DNA of 64,000 bases from an uncultured bacterium (GCA_949300515.1 CASGEP010000002.1:1-64000), one strand, 5' to 3'; shown: positions 25,220 through 34,591, counted from the first letter of the stretch. Made by a program: numbers and translations. The notes: generated by a model from the sequence alone, not told the origin.

Positions 25220-25444
25220 ATGGATGAAAAGTTAAAGCACAAAATTATAAAAGTTGAAAGTTTTGCGCCAAAACAAAAAACTACTTACGGCAGGTATGTG
25301 CAAAGTACACCAAGCACCACTGATTTACAAGCGCGAAAAGCGCAAAAAGCACTCCACCGCAAGCTCTTAACCCGCATAAACCGCCCAGGAAATTTATTTC
25401 TAATTTGGTACGGTTTCGCCCTTTCGGCAAGGCTCTTTGGTTAA
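25220..25444 (+). CDS. Small hypothetical ORF running into a repeat
   Basis: 74 codons. The first ~58 residues (MDEKLKHKIIKVESFAPKQK...) have ordinary, basic, protein-like composition. The last ~16 are encoded by the 48-base direct repeat that recurs at 25600. This suggests a short basic protein whose original end has been replaced or extended by repeat DNA. No clear Shine-Dalgarno sequence is seen. It may be real, truncated or chance; no family is recognised. Confidence 0.4.
   Translation: MDEKLKHKIIKVESFAPKQKTTYGRYVQSTPSTTDLQARKAQKALHRKLLTRINRPGNLFLIWYGFALSARLFG
25389..25436 (+). repeat. 48-base direct repeat, copy 1
   Basis: GAAATTTATTTCTAATTTGG... through ...GGCAAGGCTCT is repeated exactly at 25600-25647. 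The unit contains a small hairpin (GCCCTTTCGGC-like). Confidence 0.9.
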
Positions 25445-25447
25445 ACG

Positions 25448-25555
25448 CGGCGTAGTGCATATAGCACCGGCTTACGCGGCGTAGTGCACGTTCGCTTTTT
25501 TCAAAAGCGAACTATCGCACCGGCTTACGGCGGCGTAGTGCGTATTGCACCGGCT
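25448..25555 (+). repeat. Three GGCGTAGTGC...GCACCGGCT units with nested hairpin
   Basis: CGGCGTAGTGC occurs at 25448, 25477 and 25531, each followed by GCACCGGCT (25464, 25517, 25547). In units 1 and 3 the two parts are 5 bases apart; in unit 2 they are separated by a 29-base insert holding a perfect 10-base stem (GTTCGCTTTT 25490-25499, AAAAGCGAAC 25503-25512). Together with the flanking direct repeats it fills the 25.4-25.74 kb gap. Confidence 0.8.
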
Positions 25556-25561
25556 GGCGCG

Positions 25562-25611
25562 GCCTGCTCATAAATTTCAACGCGGCACAAGCCGCGTAAG
25601 AAATTTATTTC
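25562..25611 (+). repeat. 50-base direct repeat, copy 1
   Basis: GCCTGCTCATAAATTTCAAC... containing the hairpin ACGCGGC-ACAA-GCCGCGT is repeated exactly at 25677-25726. Its last bases overlap the start of the second 48-base repeat. Confidence 0.9.
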
Positions 25612-25647
25612 TAATTTGGTACGGTTTCGCCCTTTCGGCAAGGCTCT
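25600..25647 (+). repeat. 48-base direct repeat, copy 2
   Basis: Identical to 25389-25436 by eye over 48 bases. Confidence 0.9.
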
Positions 25648-25676
25648 CGCCTTCCCGTTCGGGCTCACACACCAAA

Positions 25677-25726
25677 GCCTGCTCATAAATTTCAACGCGG
25701 CACAAGCCGCGTAAGAAATTTATTTC
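25677..25726 (+). repeat. 50-base direct repeat, copy 2
   Basis: Identical to 25562-25611 by eye. It ends 13 bases before the pilC stop codon. Confidence 0.9.
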
Positions 25727-25739
25727 GCAGGTAATCTTT

Positions 25740-26966
25740 TTAGCCGTAAGCTGCAAAGAGCGGCATATAGAGTGCAAGTGCCAAAAATAGCACGATACCG
25801 CCGATTACAATCAACATCGCAGGCTCTACGAGTTTTGTGAATTTATCAATAATTGCATCAAGTTTTTGATCGATAAATGTTGTACAGTGGTGCAAAAGCT
25901 CACCCAAACGACCTGATTGCTCACCTGTTGCAATCATAAACGTCATCATACTCGGTATATAATTAGATGCCCTGAGTGCAACCGACAGGTGGGTACCTTG
26001 TTGAACTTTTGTAGTTGCCGCAAATATGGCATCTTTTAAAATCAAGTTATCAAGAGTCATATTCGCAAGGTATAAACAGTCAACAATCGGAATACCCGCT
26101 TCATATGCTACCTGCAGAACCGCAAGAAAGTTTGAATAGTTAGCAAACTTTAGCAACTCGGACAACAGCGGAACCTGAAGCAGAGCGGCATCAATCGGGC
26201 GCTTTGTGACATCATTTGTAAGAATGTGTTTAACAGCAATACCGAGAAATACAAGGGAAATAATTGGCACAAACCAGAATTTACGTATGAACAAACCTAA
26301 TGACATACAAATTTGTGTCATCAAGGGCAATTCACGCCCTAGGTTATCAAACATATCTTTAAAAGCAGGGAAAACAAACACAAGCATGACGGTAACAACC
26401 GCACATGCCAATAAAATTACAAACGCCGGATAGACAAGAGCACCTATAACCTTGCTTTTGATATCTTCTTGCTTTTTTAACAATTCAAGCATACGGGTAA
26501 GAGTCTTGTCCAATTCTCCGGAGTCTTCCCCGGCTTTTACAAGACCGACATACACGCGCCCGAATATCTTTCTGTGTTTTTCAAGAGTTTCTGCAAGGGT
26601 CAGACCGCCTGCGATAATGTTTCGCCTCAGCTCGTGCGCAACGGTGCGGATAGACTTGGACTCTGCATTATTCTCCAAAAACACAAGGGTTTCGATAATC
26701 GGAATACCTGTAGAAGTCAGGATTTGCAGCGTTTGTGTAAACTCAATTTTATCTTTGAGCGAAAAGGAACCTATCCTGTGCACGGGAATATTTGCGGCAT
26801 TTGCCGAATGCACAGCTTTATCGCCCAGTGAGTCGTCTGTAATTTTTGTCGGCAAAAGACCCATTTTTTTGACAGCATCGCGAGCGGCACGGGCATTGAG
26901 CGCATCAACCTTGCCTTTTACGATATCTTTATTATTCCTTAGTGCTATGTATGAATACGTTGGCAT
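25740..26966 (-). CDS. pilC: Type IV pilus inner-membrane platform protein (PilC/GspF)
   Basis: 408 aa, standard. It begins MPTYSYIALRNNKDIVKGKVDA, the PilC/GspF N-terminal segment, followed by two T2SSF domains. Domain 1 (~65-190) has FTQTLQILTSTGIPIIETLVFL and ALVYPAFVILLACAVVTVMLVFVFP; domain 2 (~270-395) has FLAVLQVAYEAGIPIVDCLYLAN and MIATGEQSGRLGELLHHCTTF. A final membrane helix closes the protein. It anchors the PilB ATPase and passes motion to the growing pilus. It is the last gene of the pilus operon, 7 bases after pilB. Confidence 0.93.
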   Translation of the reverse strand: MPTYSYIALRNNKDIVKGKVDALNARAARDAVKKMGLLPTKITDDSLGDKAVHSANAANIPVHRIGSFSLKDKIEFTQTLQILTSTGIPIIETLVFLENNAESKSIRTVAHELRRNIIAGGLTLAETLEKHRKIFGRVYVGLVKAGEDSGELDKTLTRMLELLKKQEDIKSKVIGALVYPAFVILLACAVVTVMLVFVFPAFKDMFDNLGRELPLMTQICMSLGLFIRKFWFVPIISLVFLGIAVKHILTNDVTKRPIDAALLQVPLLSELLKFANYSNFLAVLQVAYEAGIPIVDCLYLANMTLDNLILKDAIFAATTKVQQGTHLSVALRASNYIPSMMTFMIATGEQSGRLGELLHHCTTFIDQKLDAIIDKFTKLVEPAMLIVIGGIVLFLALALYMPLFAAYG

Positions 26967-26973
26967 CTACACC

Positions 26974-29322
26974 TCATTGTTCGCTTGCAAGACCGAGAAT
27001 GCGGACAAACTCGTCTATTGTAGTAACTCCGTTTAAAACATGTTCAAGGCATGACATCTTAAGGGTTTTCATGCCATGTTTGATTGCATAATCTTCAAGT
27101 TCAACGTCGTGGGCACGCTGCGCAATCATTTTTTTCATTTCTTTATTGATAAGCATAATTTCAAAAACACCCGTACGCCCCGAGTACCCCGTGTTATTGC
27201 AGTAGGGACATCCGTGTGCTTTATAAATTGTAGCTTCCGTAAGTCTTTTTATATCCTGAGGATCGGTCAAGATTTTTTTTGCATCCTCAATTGTCGGCTG
27301 GTAGGGTTCTTTGCACTCGGGGCAAAGCTTCTTAACAAGCCTTTGGGCAAGAACACCCGTAACGGTAGATGAAATCAGGTAGTCTTTTGCACCCATTTCA
27401 ATAAGCCTCGTGATTGTAGCTGCGGCAGAGTTTGTGTGGATTGTGCTTAAAACAAGGTGACCCGTAAGAGAAGCGGAAATTGCAACCTCAAGAGTTTCAA
27501 AGTCACGAATCTCACCGACAAGGATAATATCAGGGTCTTGCCTCAAAATCGCACGCAAGCAATTTGCAAAAGTAATACCTGCCTTCGGGTTAACTGCAGA
27601 CTGGTTAACACCGTCCATTTTAATTTCTATAGGATCCTCAATTGTTGTAATGTTGACGTCTTCCGAGTTTAGAGTCCTGATAAGAGAGTAGAGGGTGGTT
27701 GTTTTACCTGAACCTGTAGGACCCGAGGTCAATACAATACCGTTAGGCAAAGATATCAGATATTCGATTTTTTTCTTATCCTCCGGTGAAATACCGTCGA
27801 TTTTTATTTCTTTGTCATTGTTTGTGTCGGTAATAGCCGGAGCCAAAATCCTTATTACCATTTTTTCTTTGTTGCCGACAGGAAGTGTGTTTACACGAAA
27901 GTCGTGCTGATTTCTTTTATATTTAATTGAAAAGTTACCGTCTTGTGCACGCCTGTGTTCGGCAATGTTCATACGGGCGAGTACCTTAAAACGTGAAACG
28001 ACTGCAGAGTCGACTTTTGCGGGGATTTTTAAGACTTCCCTCAATGTACCATCAACACGAAAACGCACCACATAACCCGTTAAACGCGGCTCAATATGGA
28101 TGTCGGATGCGTGCTGGTCAATTGCAAGGGTGACAATTTTATTTGCAAATTTTGCAACCGTACCTGATGTATCCTGAATTTCGTTTTCAACCTGATCCCA
28201 GAGAGAATCCTCGTTTGTAGTTTCGACCCTCTCATTTTCGATTTCGCGCAGCATTTTATTTGCAGCCGCACGCTCATTTTCATAATAAGTTTGAAGGAAA
28301 GCCTCGTACTCATAGTGAGTAACCATAATAACAGTAGGCTTTAGCCCCGTTTGATAAACAATTTCATTAATAGTCTTTGAGTTACCAGGGTCAACCATGC
28401 CCACAACAAGAGATTTATCTGTCATACTGAGCGGTATGACTTTATTTTCTCTTACAAAGTCTTCGGGAAGAATAGATATAGCGGTCGGAAGGGCTTTTAA
28501 TTGCTCTGCAGTCGCAAGCTTTACACCCATCTGGGCGCCAAGAGCCTCTTTCAATTCTTTAATTGTAATAAAACCCATTTTAACAAGGACTGAACCTAAA
28601 GGAATGCCAAGAACCTTTGCTTCGGCAAGTGCCATTGTAAGCTGCTTTTCGGTAATAAGTCCTTCTTCTATAAGTATTTCGCCGATTTTTTTAGTTGTTG
28701 GAGAAGACACAGAGTTAATGTCGCCGCGTACCTTTTCATTATCTTCAGAATTGGGCTTTGTTGCTTCGGAGTTGTCTTTTAAAGACTCATCCTTTTGCCC
28801 ATCATTTTGGCTGTCTTTAACTTGGGCAGAAACATTTGTATCCGTATTATCTTCAGATAAATCAATCGGCTCATCATCGTCAAGATCAACATCTTCCTCA
28901 TCAAAGTCAATCGCAAGAGCCTGATCACTGTCATCACCATCAGTATCATTGCTTACTTCTTGCCGTTGTTGAGCTTGAGTTGAAGCACTATTATCAAATT
29001 CAACATCGCCAAAGGGGTTGTCGGCGGTGACATCCGAGAGAACCGAACCGAACTGGACGGAGAATTTTTTTAGGAATGCTTCAAAGAGTGTATCAAAGTT
29101 ATGCTTTGACAAAAAGATAAACTCGATTTTTTTGTCTACAATTGGCTTTACGTATTCAATTATTCTCTCTTTGTCCGCATCGGGCGACACCGCTACAAAG
29201 AAGGAATCGCCCTGAACGTTAATTGGTACAAAAGAATACTCTTTGGCAACTGCAAGTTCAAAATTATTTGCATGCTCGAAGTTTATCTTTTTAATTAATT
29301 TATCTAATAAATCATTGGTCAT
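26974..29322 (-). CDS. pilB: Type IV pilus assembly ATPase (PilB/GspE) with acidic insert
   Basis: 782 aa, about 200 longer than usual. The extra length lies in the first ~210 residues, which include an Asp/Glu-rich stretch (AIDFDEEDVDLDDDEPIDLS, ~137-157) and a polar linker. An MshEN-type domain follows (~210-345; IGEILIEEGLITEKQLTMAL). The ATPase core has Walker A GPTGSGKTTT, the Asp box ITTIEDPIE, Walker B ILVGEIRD, the His box LVLSTIHTNSAAA and a zinc-binding tetracysteine (CPECKEPY ... CPYCNNTGYSGRTG). It powers pilus extension. No PilT retraction ATPase is seen in the window. Confidence 0.94.
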   Translation of the reverse strand: MTNDLLDKLIKKINFEHANNFELAVAKEYSFVPINVQGDSFFVAVSPDADKERIIEYVKPIVDKKIEFIFLSKHNFDTLFEAFLKKFSVQFGSVLSDVTADNPFGDVEFDNSASTQAQQRQEVSNDTDGDDSDQALAIDFDEEDVDLDDDEPIDLSEDNTDTNVSAQVKDSQNDGQKDESLKDNSEATKPNSEDNEKVRGDINSVSSPTTKKIGEILIEEGLITEKQLTMALAEAKVLGIPLGSVLVKMGFITIKELKEALGAQMGVKLATAEQLKALPTAISILPEDFVRENKVIPLSMTDKSLVVGMVDPGNSKTINEIVYQTGLKPTVIMVTHYEYEAFLQTYYENERAAANKMLREIENERVETTNEDSLWDQVENEIQDTSGTVAKFANKIVTLAIDQHASDIHIEPRLTGYVVRFRVDGTLREVLKIPAKVDSAVVSRFKVLARMNIAEHRRAQDGNFSIKYKRNQHDFRVNTLPVGNKEKMVIRILAPAITDTNNDKEIKIDGISPEDKKKIEYLISLPNGIVLTSGPTGSGKTTTLYSLIRTLNSEDVNITTIEDPIEIKMDGVNQSAVNPKAGITFANCLRAILRQDPDIILVGEIRDFETLEVAISASLTGHLVLSTIHTNSAAATITRLIEMGAKDYLISSTVTGVLAQRLVKKLCPECKEPYQPTIEDAKKILTDPQDIKRLTEATIYKAHGCPYCNNTGYSGRTGVFEIMLINKEMKKMIAQRAHDVELEDYAIKHGMKTLKMSCLEHVLNGVTTIDEFVRILGLASEQ

Positions 29323-29334
29323 TATTTTAACTTA

Positions 29335-31302
29335 TTATAAATCTACAGGTTGGATATTTGCTATGTCCTCAGATGAGTAAACAATGTGAGGAGTAATCAT
29401 AATAACAAGTTCTTCTTTAGATTTTTGGTTAGAAGATGTTCTGAAGAACACACCTACCAGTGGCAAGTCACCGAGGACAGGAATTTTTGTTATTTGTTGT
29501 GTTTCATTTTCTCTGATTAAACCTGCGAGTACTAACGTTTCGCCGTCTTTAATTCTTATGTTGTTTAATGATAAGTCACGTCTTTGAAGTAATGTAGCCT
29601 GCAGTTCATCCACACCGCTTTGACCGGGAGCGTAGATTCTTTCTTTAATTGTAGCAAACTCAGGTTTTACATTAAGCGATACATAACCATCAGGGCTGAT
29701 AAAGGGCACTAATTCGATTTTTAGACCTTCATCGTCGCCAACTTCGTAAGTTCTTGAAATACCGGCGTTGTCAATTGTTGTCAGCATTTCTGATTTAACC
29801 GTTTTTACGTAGTCTGATGTCATATCGATTACTGATTTTTGACCGTTTGTAACCATTATTTTGGGATTAGTTAAAACTCTGCCCTTACCGTTTTGAACCA
29901 GATATCTTAATCTGTAAACAAGAGTCGAGTCACCTCTGTATTTGTCTACGGTATATCTTGTAGTTTCACCTTCTGTACCTGTTTGGGTCATTTCATAGCT
30001 TCTGCCCATAAAGAATGTCGGGTGGTTAGCATCTGTCGCAAGACCTTGTGAAGTATCAAAGCTCAAGCTGATAAACGGTGTCCATAAGCTCCATTCGTTT
30101 GCAAACTCCTTAGAACCGGACTCGTTAAGCTCGATTACAGACATTTCAACATATGCCATAGGCTGTTTTTTATCATTTTGCTCGATAAATTCTTTTATCA
30201 TTTGGACTTGTTCGTATGAACCGCCGTTAATATTAATTGTTCCGAGTTCAGTGAAGTACACGACCGCAAGAGGTGCGGAAGCAAGCATTTGCATTACGCC
30301 ATCTTCGCTGTTACCCAAGTTATTATTGACTTCAGAATCGCCTCGTGCAACAGATTCGGTTGCACGGCAGGCAACAATACCGCTTCCTAGTTTGACTTTT
30401 TTGATTTCTTCATCGTCGTCGATGTTTCCATCTTCATCATCCTCCTCGGCAAGGTCGTCTTCTTCCTCGGTTGATACTTCTTTATTAATTTCGACAAATG
30501 TACTGCAGATTAACATAGCCATTTCTTTAGGAGTTGTATGGTTAACTTTAAATGTGTTAATCATAGGTTTTCTGTCGAGTTTTTGTGCAATTTTCTTTGC
30601 AACTTCATAGTCATTTTGAGAGCCGAAAACCAGAAGTTCGTTTGTAGCAGGGTTTGAAGTAACTACTTTTTCGTTAGACAAACCTGTGATACTTGAGCCG
30701 AATATATTATTATTCAGGAAGTCTGCAATATTTTGTGCTCTTTCATATTTAATAGGAATTATATTAAGGTTTTGCTTTGTAAAGCTGAGTTTTGTTCCTT
30801 CTGTATTTGCAGCTACGATAATGTTTTTGCCGTCGATTACATAAGTAAGCTCAGCCGAGCGCAAAACCATTAAAAATGCATCGTTTAAAGTAACATTTAC
30901 CAAATCTAAAGTAACTTTACCGTCTACAGAGTTGTGAAAAATGACATTCATTCCAGCTTTCTGTGCAAACATTCTTAATACCTGTTTAACATCAGAATCT
31001 CTCAGAGAAATATTAACTTTAGAATTTGAATTTGTAATTTTTACGCTCTCATTCAGATTAACCGCACCAAGGCGCGATTTATCTTCATGATAGTTATTTA
31101 TATTCAAAATATTTGAATCGGTGTCTGCTGTATCATAGTAATTTGCCGGCGTGTGTCCGGAGTACGCAATTTTGTTATTTTCGCTTGTGCCGACATCACC
31201 AATTTTCAGGTTCAACCCTGCCCACGATGACTGGACAAAAGAGAACAACATTAACAGAACCGTAAATTTCTGAATAATACTTTTTGTTTTTTGCGTAAAC
31301 AT
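29335..31302 (-). CDS. pilQ: Outer-membrane secretin (PilQ/GspD type)
   Basis: 655 aa. A signal peptide occupies ~1-29 (KSIIQKFTVLLMLFSFVQSSWA). Residues ~90-165 form an STN-like domain (VNISLRDSDVKQVLRMFAQKAGMNVIF), then N1-type domains (IIPIKYERAQNIADFLNN; INTFKVNHTTPKEMAMLI). A highly acidic loop (EEEDDLAEEDDEDGNIDDDE) interrupts the N2 region near 275-300. The C-terminal secretin barrel has VLTNPKIMVTNGQKSVID, LNVKPEF, RRDLSLNNIRIKDGETLVLAGLI and KIPVLGDLPLVGVFFR. It forms the channel through which the pilus exits, which implies a Gram-negative-type envelope. It lies 12 bases upstream of pilB. Confidence 0.93.
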   Translation of the reverse strand: MFTQKTKSIIQKFTVLLMLFSFVQSSWAGLNLKIGDVGTSENNKIAYSGHTPANYYDTADTDSNILNINNYHEDKSRLGAVNLNESVKITNSNSKVNISLRDSDVKQVLRMFAQKAGMNVIFHNSVDGKVTLDLVNVTLNDAFLMVLRSAELTYVIDGKNIIVAANTEGTKLSFTKQNLNIIPIKYERAQNIADFLNNNIFGSSITGLSNEKVVTSNPATNELLVFGSQNDYEVAKKIAQKLDRKPMINTFKVNHTTPKEMAMLICSTFVEINKEVSTEEEDDLAEEDDEDGNIDDDEEIKKVKLGSGIVACRATESVARGDSEVNNNLGNSEDGVMQMLASAPLAVVYFTELGTININGGSYEQVQMIKEFIEQNDKKQPMAYVEMSVIELNESGSKEFANEWSLWTPFISLSFDTSQGLATDANHPTFFMGRSYEMTQTGTEGETTRYTVDKYRGDSTLVYRLRYLVQNGKGRVLTNPKIMVTNGQKSVIDMTSDYVKTVKSEMLTTIDNAGISRTYEVGDDEGLKIELVPFISPDGYVSLNVKPEFATIKERIYAPGQSGVDELQATLLQRRDLSLNNIRIKDGETLVLAGLIRENETQQITKIPVLGDLPLVGVFFRTSSNQKSKEELVIMITPHIVYSSEDIANIQPVDL

Positions 31303-31333
31303 TATACTTTAAACTCCTAGATTAATTTATTAC

Positions 31334-32557
31334 TTAATTTTGACCTATAGCACGAACTTCGACATCTGAGGCAGATGCATATCCGTCAGGCTGGCTTGAG
31401 TAGTGTCTTGTACCGTTAGCATTGTACACTGCAGCACCTGCAACAGACATATTCTGACTGAAGCGTTCGCCTACACCTGCTTTATATATATTCGTACCTT
31501 TTTTAATTACTACATTTTGTCGATTAATATCTAAAATCATATAATCGTCAACCGTGTCACCAGTTTGTACGAAGTAATCCATAGAATTAATCGTAACAAT
31601 TGCAGAAGGTTTCACACTGTCAAACAAAATACCCGAAACAGAAACTTCAAGTAAGTCTTGAGCATCAAGGTCATTGCCGTACTGATCCGGCGGCATTAAC
31701 ACCTGCGCGGGCAAGCCTGCATAGTAGTTGCCGTTAAAATCATCAAATGTGGGTACAAAAGGATTAACCCTTCCTGCGCTTTCAACCGGTACAACAACTT
31801 TTTTATCAGCTTTTAAATTTTTAGCTTCTTTATCGTCGACAACAGGTATAGCCTCATCGTTTTCGCCTGCCACTTTAACGGCATCTCTTGGCTGTGCTGC
31901 TTCTTCTTTTTGTGCAGCGGCATTGTTTTGGGCAACATTCTGCTGAACCTGATTGACGTTTGCAACAGGCGCATTAGCTTTTGGCGCAAGGAATATATAA
32001 ACAATTGAACCTACAACAAGAACAATTGCAAAGAGAATACCCGCAAGCATGGGGATATTATTGCGCTTATCAGCTTTTATACCTATATTTTTCAATTCAT
32101 CATCGTCGACATCATCCATTTCATCCATGCCGTCAAGCTCATCCAAGACACTTTCGCTCTCATCCGAGAGATCATCGGCATCAATTGCACCCTTGCTTTG
32201 TTTATCTCCGCCAAAGACATCAAAAGCGTCTTGCTTGGGTGTGCTTTTTGCCGCACCTGCCGTATCTGCGGCAAGAATGTCGTCCTCTTTTGCCGCTTTT
32301 TTAGCAGGGCTGCTTTCCGTCTTTTTTGTGCCGGCCGGCTTCTTTGGCTTTGCATTTGCAGATTTTGCACTGCTTTTAGCCTCTGCAGCCGGCGCAGCGA
32401 TGGAGATAATGTCATCATCAGATATATCTGTCGGGGTGTCTTTCAACAGCTCATCCCAGCTGATGGACTCGTCGTCGCCATCTTCACTTAAATCAAGATC
32501 TAAATCATCAAGATTGTCCAGATTTTCTAAATTTTCCTTTTCGTCCTCAAAAAACAT
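31334..32557 (-). CDS. PilP-like bitopic pilus protein with acidic cytoplasmic tail
   Basis: 407 aa. Residues 1-165 are strongly acidic and Ala/Lys-rich (NLENLDNLDDLDLDLSEDGD...), presumably cytoplasmic. A single membrane helix (NIPMLAGILFAIVLVVGSIVYIFL) lies at ~168-192, then a disordered linker. The C-terminal ~130 residues look like a PilP/GspC-type periplasmic domain: NPFVPTFDDF, LLEVSVSGILFDSVKPSAIVTINSMDYFVQTGDTVDDYMILDI-type text shows the short beta-strand pattern with a regulatory loop. It would link the inner platform to the secretin encoded next. It is first in the operon. PilM/N/O are absent here. Confidence 0.75.
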   Translation of the reverse strand: MFFEDEKENLENLDNLDDLDLDLSEDGDDESISWDELLKDTPTDISDDDIISIAAPAAEAKSSAKSANAKPKKPAGTKKTESSPAKKAAKEDDILAADTAGAAKSTPKQDAFDVFGGDKQSKGAIDADDLSDESESVLDELDGMDEMDDVDDDELKNIGIKADKRNNIPMLAGILFAIVLVVGSIVYIFLAPKANAPVANVNQVQQNVAQNNAAAQKEEAAQPRDAVKVAGENDEAIPVVDDKEAKNLKADKKVVVPVESAGRVNPFVPTFDDFNGNYYAGLPAQVLMPPDQYGNDLDAQDLLEVSVSGILFDSVKPSAIVTINSMDYFVQTGDTVDDYMILDINRQNVVIKKGTNIYKAGVGERFSQNMSVAGAAVYNANGTRHYSSQPDGYASASDVEVRAIGQN

Positions 32558-32623
32558 TTGCTTTTCTCAATACTACCCATGTAATTTATCTTAACCAGCA
32601 TTTTTTCATGCTTAATATCTATT

Positions 32624-32652
32624 ATCATATATTTATATTCTCTTGTCGTCAA
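32624..32652 (-). promoter_or_regulatory. Promoter of the pilus operon
   Basis: On the minus strand TTGACG (32652-32647), 17 bases, TATGAT (32629-32624). The leader of ~60 bases contains the small hairpin AGCAT-GAAAAA-ATGCT before the first gene at 32557. Confidence 0.6.
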
Positions 32653-32682
32653 TTTTTTAAAAAAATCATCCAAAAAAACTAT

Positions 32683-33969
32683 TTATTGATAATACATATC
32701 CGTATATATCATCTCAACTCCTTCTACTATAATTGTGTCATTATTCTGCGCGCCCAAAGATTTTAAACGCGCCCAAACTCCCATAGAATCCATAATATTT
32801 GACAGTCGTCTAATCTGCTGAACGTTCATAATATCTGTTACATTTATTAACCTTTTTAATTTTCCGCCCGTAATATTATATGTATTTTTGTTAAGTTTTG
32901 TAATTTCAAAAGCACTGTCATCATTATTATCAAAATCTTCGTCATGCTCGACATCTATTTTTATTTCATGCTGCGGGAGCTTATCCGCAAGGGTGTAAAT
33001 ATGGCTTAAAAGTTTATCAATTCCCTCTTTTGTAGCACATGATACGACAAAAATATCATCGCCCGATTTAGAAAATTGCGCCTTTATCTCCTCTGTTCTG
33101 TGTGCTTCAACTATATCGCTTTTATTCAAAACAAGGACTTGGTGGCGCTTAACAAGCTCACTGTCGTATTTTTCAAGTTCATGGTTAATCTTTAAGTAAT
33201 TTTCATAGGGATTTTCAAGGCTCATATCAACAATGTGGATAAAAAATCTGCACCTCTGGATGTGGCGCAAAAATTCATATCCCAGACCGACACCCTGAGA
33301 TGCTCCTTCAATCAGCCCCGGGATATCAGCCACGACAAAGCCGTCGCCGTCAGGCTTTTTAACCACACCCAAATTCGGAACAAGGGTCGTAAAAGGATAA
33401 TCGGCAATTTTTGGACGCGCGGAGCTTACTATACTTATAAAGCTTGATTTGCCCGCATTTGGCATGCCGAGCAGTCCGACATCGGCTATAAGTTTCAATT
33501 CAAGCTCGAGTTCGCGCTCCACGGAAGCTTCACCCGGCTCACAAAACTGGGGGCTTCTCTTTTGTGCGGTGGCAAATCTGGCATTTCCCCTGCCGCCTCT
33601 GCCGCCTTTTGCTACCAGAACCGTTTTATTGTGCTCGTTTAAATCGGCAATTACTTTATTACTCTTTAAATCTCTTACCAGAACGCCGACGGGCACTTTT
33701 AAATATAAATCCTCGCCGCACTGCCCGTGGCAGTTTTTATTTTTGCCGTTTTCACCGTCCTGTGCCCTAAAAACAGACTTATAAGAAAAATCCAGAAGTG
33801 TTGACATATTCTCGTCCGCGACAAAATATACGCTTCCGCCGCTGCCGCCATCCCCGCCTGCAGGTCCGCCTTTATCCACAAATTTTTCTCTGCGCCAGGC
33901 GACACAACCGTTACCGCCGTGTCCCGAGATTATTTTAATTTTTACCTTGTCGATAAAAGCAGCCATCAT
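32683..33969 (-). CDS. obg: Obg/CgtA ribosome-associated GTPase
   Basis: 428 aa from the ATG at 33969, which overlaps the upstream stop (ATGA); the next codon is also ATG. Three domains are visible: the glycine-rich Obg fold (1-160; GHGGNGCVAWRREKFVDKGG), the GTPase domain with G1 GMPNAGKSS, G3 DIPGLIEGA and G4 LNKSD, and a C-terminal OCT domain (GGKLKRLINVTDIMNVQQIRRL). It works in large-subunit ribosome assembly and stress signalling. All key GTP-binding residues appear intact. Confidence 0.95.
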   Translation of the reverse strand: MMAAFIDKVKIKIISGHGGNGCVAWRREKFVDKGGPAGGDGGSGGSVYFVADENMSTLLDFSYKSVFRAQDGENGKNKNCHGQCGEDLYLKVPVGVLVRDLKSNKVIADLNEHNKTVLVAKGGRGGRGNARFATAQKRSPQFCEPGEASVERELELELKLIADVGLLGMPNAGKSSFISIVSSARPKIADYPFTTLVPNLGVVKKPDGDGFVVADIPGLIEGASQGVGLGYEFLRHIQRCRFFIHIVDMSLENPYENYLKINHELEKYDSELVKRHQVLVLNKSDIVEAHRTEEIKAQFSKSGDDIFVVSCATKEGIDKLLSHIYTLADKLPQHEIKIDVEHDEDFDNNDDSAFEITKLNKNTYNITGGKLKRLINVTDIMNVQQIRRLSNIMDSMGVWARLKSLGAQNNDTIIVEGVEMIYTDMYYQ

Positions 33970-34523
33970 CCGGCATTCCACATTTTATTTGTACCGTATA
34001 GCATTTTGTTGATATCAACACCAAGCGCACTCAAGTCAACGCTTTCGTCGCCCTGAAGTTTTCTGTATGCAAGATTTTCCACCATATGAAGCATTTCAAG
34101 CAGAGAGGATTTATCTATTCTTTCGCATTCAAAGTCGTCCATCAACTCGAGCATAAAAGGGTAGACCTCCCAGACTTCATAAGAGTTTATAATGGATATG
34201 CTTTTTGCTATGTCGATATCGTCAATGTATTCAAGGCGCAAAGTAAGGTAATACTTTGCATAGCGGGCAATTTGCTCAAGGATTTTATCTTCGCCCTGAA
34301 TATCGGAAAATTTGGAAAAATATTTGCAAAAATCAGCGTAAATATGCCCGTATCGCGGGGTAATACCGCCTTTTTGTATTGTCAGATAATGAAATAAAAA
34401 GTCGCAAAACAATTCATCATCGCCAAAAGATTTTTTTATATCATAAAAGAATAAAAGCGCCTTTTCGCTCAAAGAAAGTTCTAAAAACTTTGTAACTGAT
34501 TCCACTATTTCATTCGTATTCAT
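33966..34523 (-). CDS. Hypothetical helical protein upstream of obg
   Basis: 185 aa from the ATG at 34523, with GGGG a few bases upstream; an in-frame GTG lies at 34547. It is predominantly alpha-helical, rich in Phe, Tyr and Leu (LSEKALLFFYDIKKSFGDDELFCDFLFHYLT). No membrane helix or signal is seen. I recognise no named family with confidence. Its stop overlaps the obg start, so the two are co-translated, and a role linked to ribosome assembly or Obg is possible but unproven. Confidence 0.65.
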   Translation of the reverse strand: MNTNEIVESVTKFLELSLSEKALLFFYDIKKSFGDDELFCDFLFHYLTIQKGGITPRYGHIYADFCKYFSKFSDIQGEDKILEQIARYAKYYLTLRLEYIDDIDIAKSISIINSYEVWEVYPFMLELMDDFECERIDKSSLLEMLHMVENLAYRKLQGDESVDLSALGVDINKMLYGTNKMWNAG

Positions 34524-34591
34524 AATATCCCCAAGAATTATTATCACATAAACATATTACAATATGTGGCAAAATTATCAAAACTCTTTAC

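Noticed and set aside
25577-25777. 66-codon minus-strand frame across the repeats
   Set aside because: It overlaps the pilC 3' end and is composed mainly of repeat sequence.
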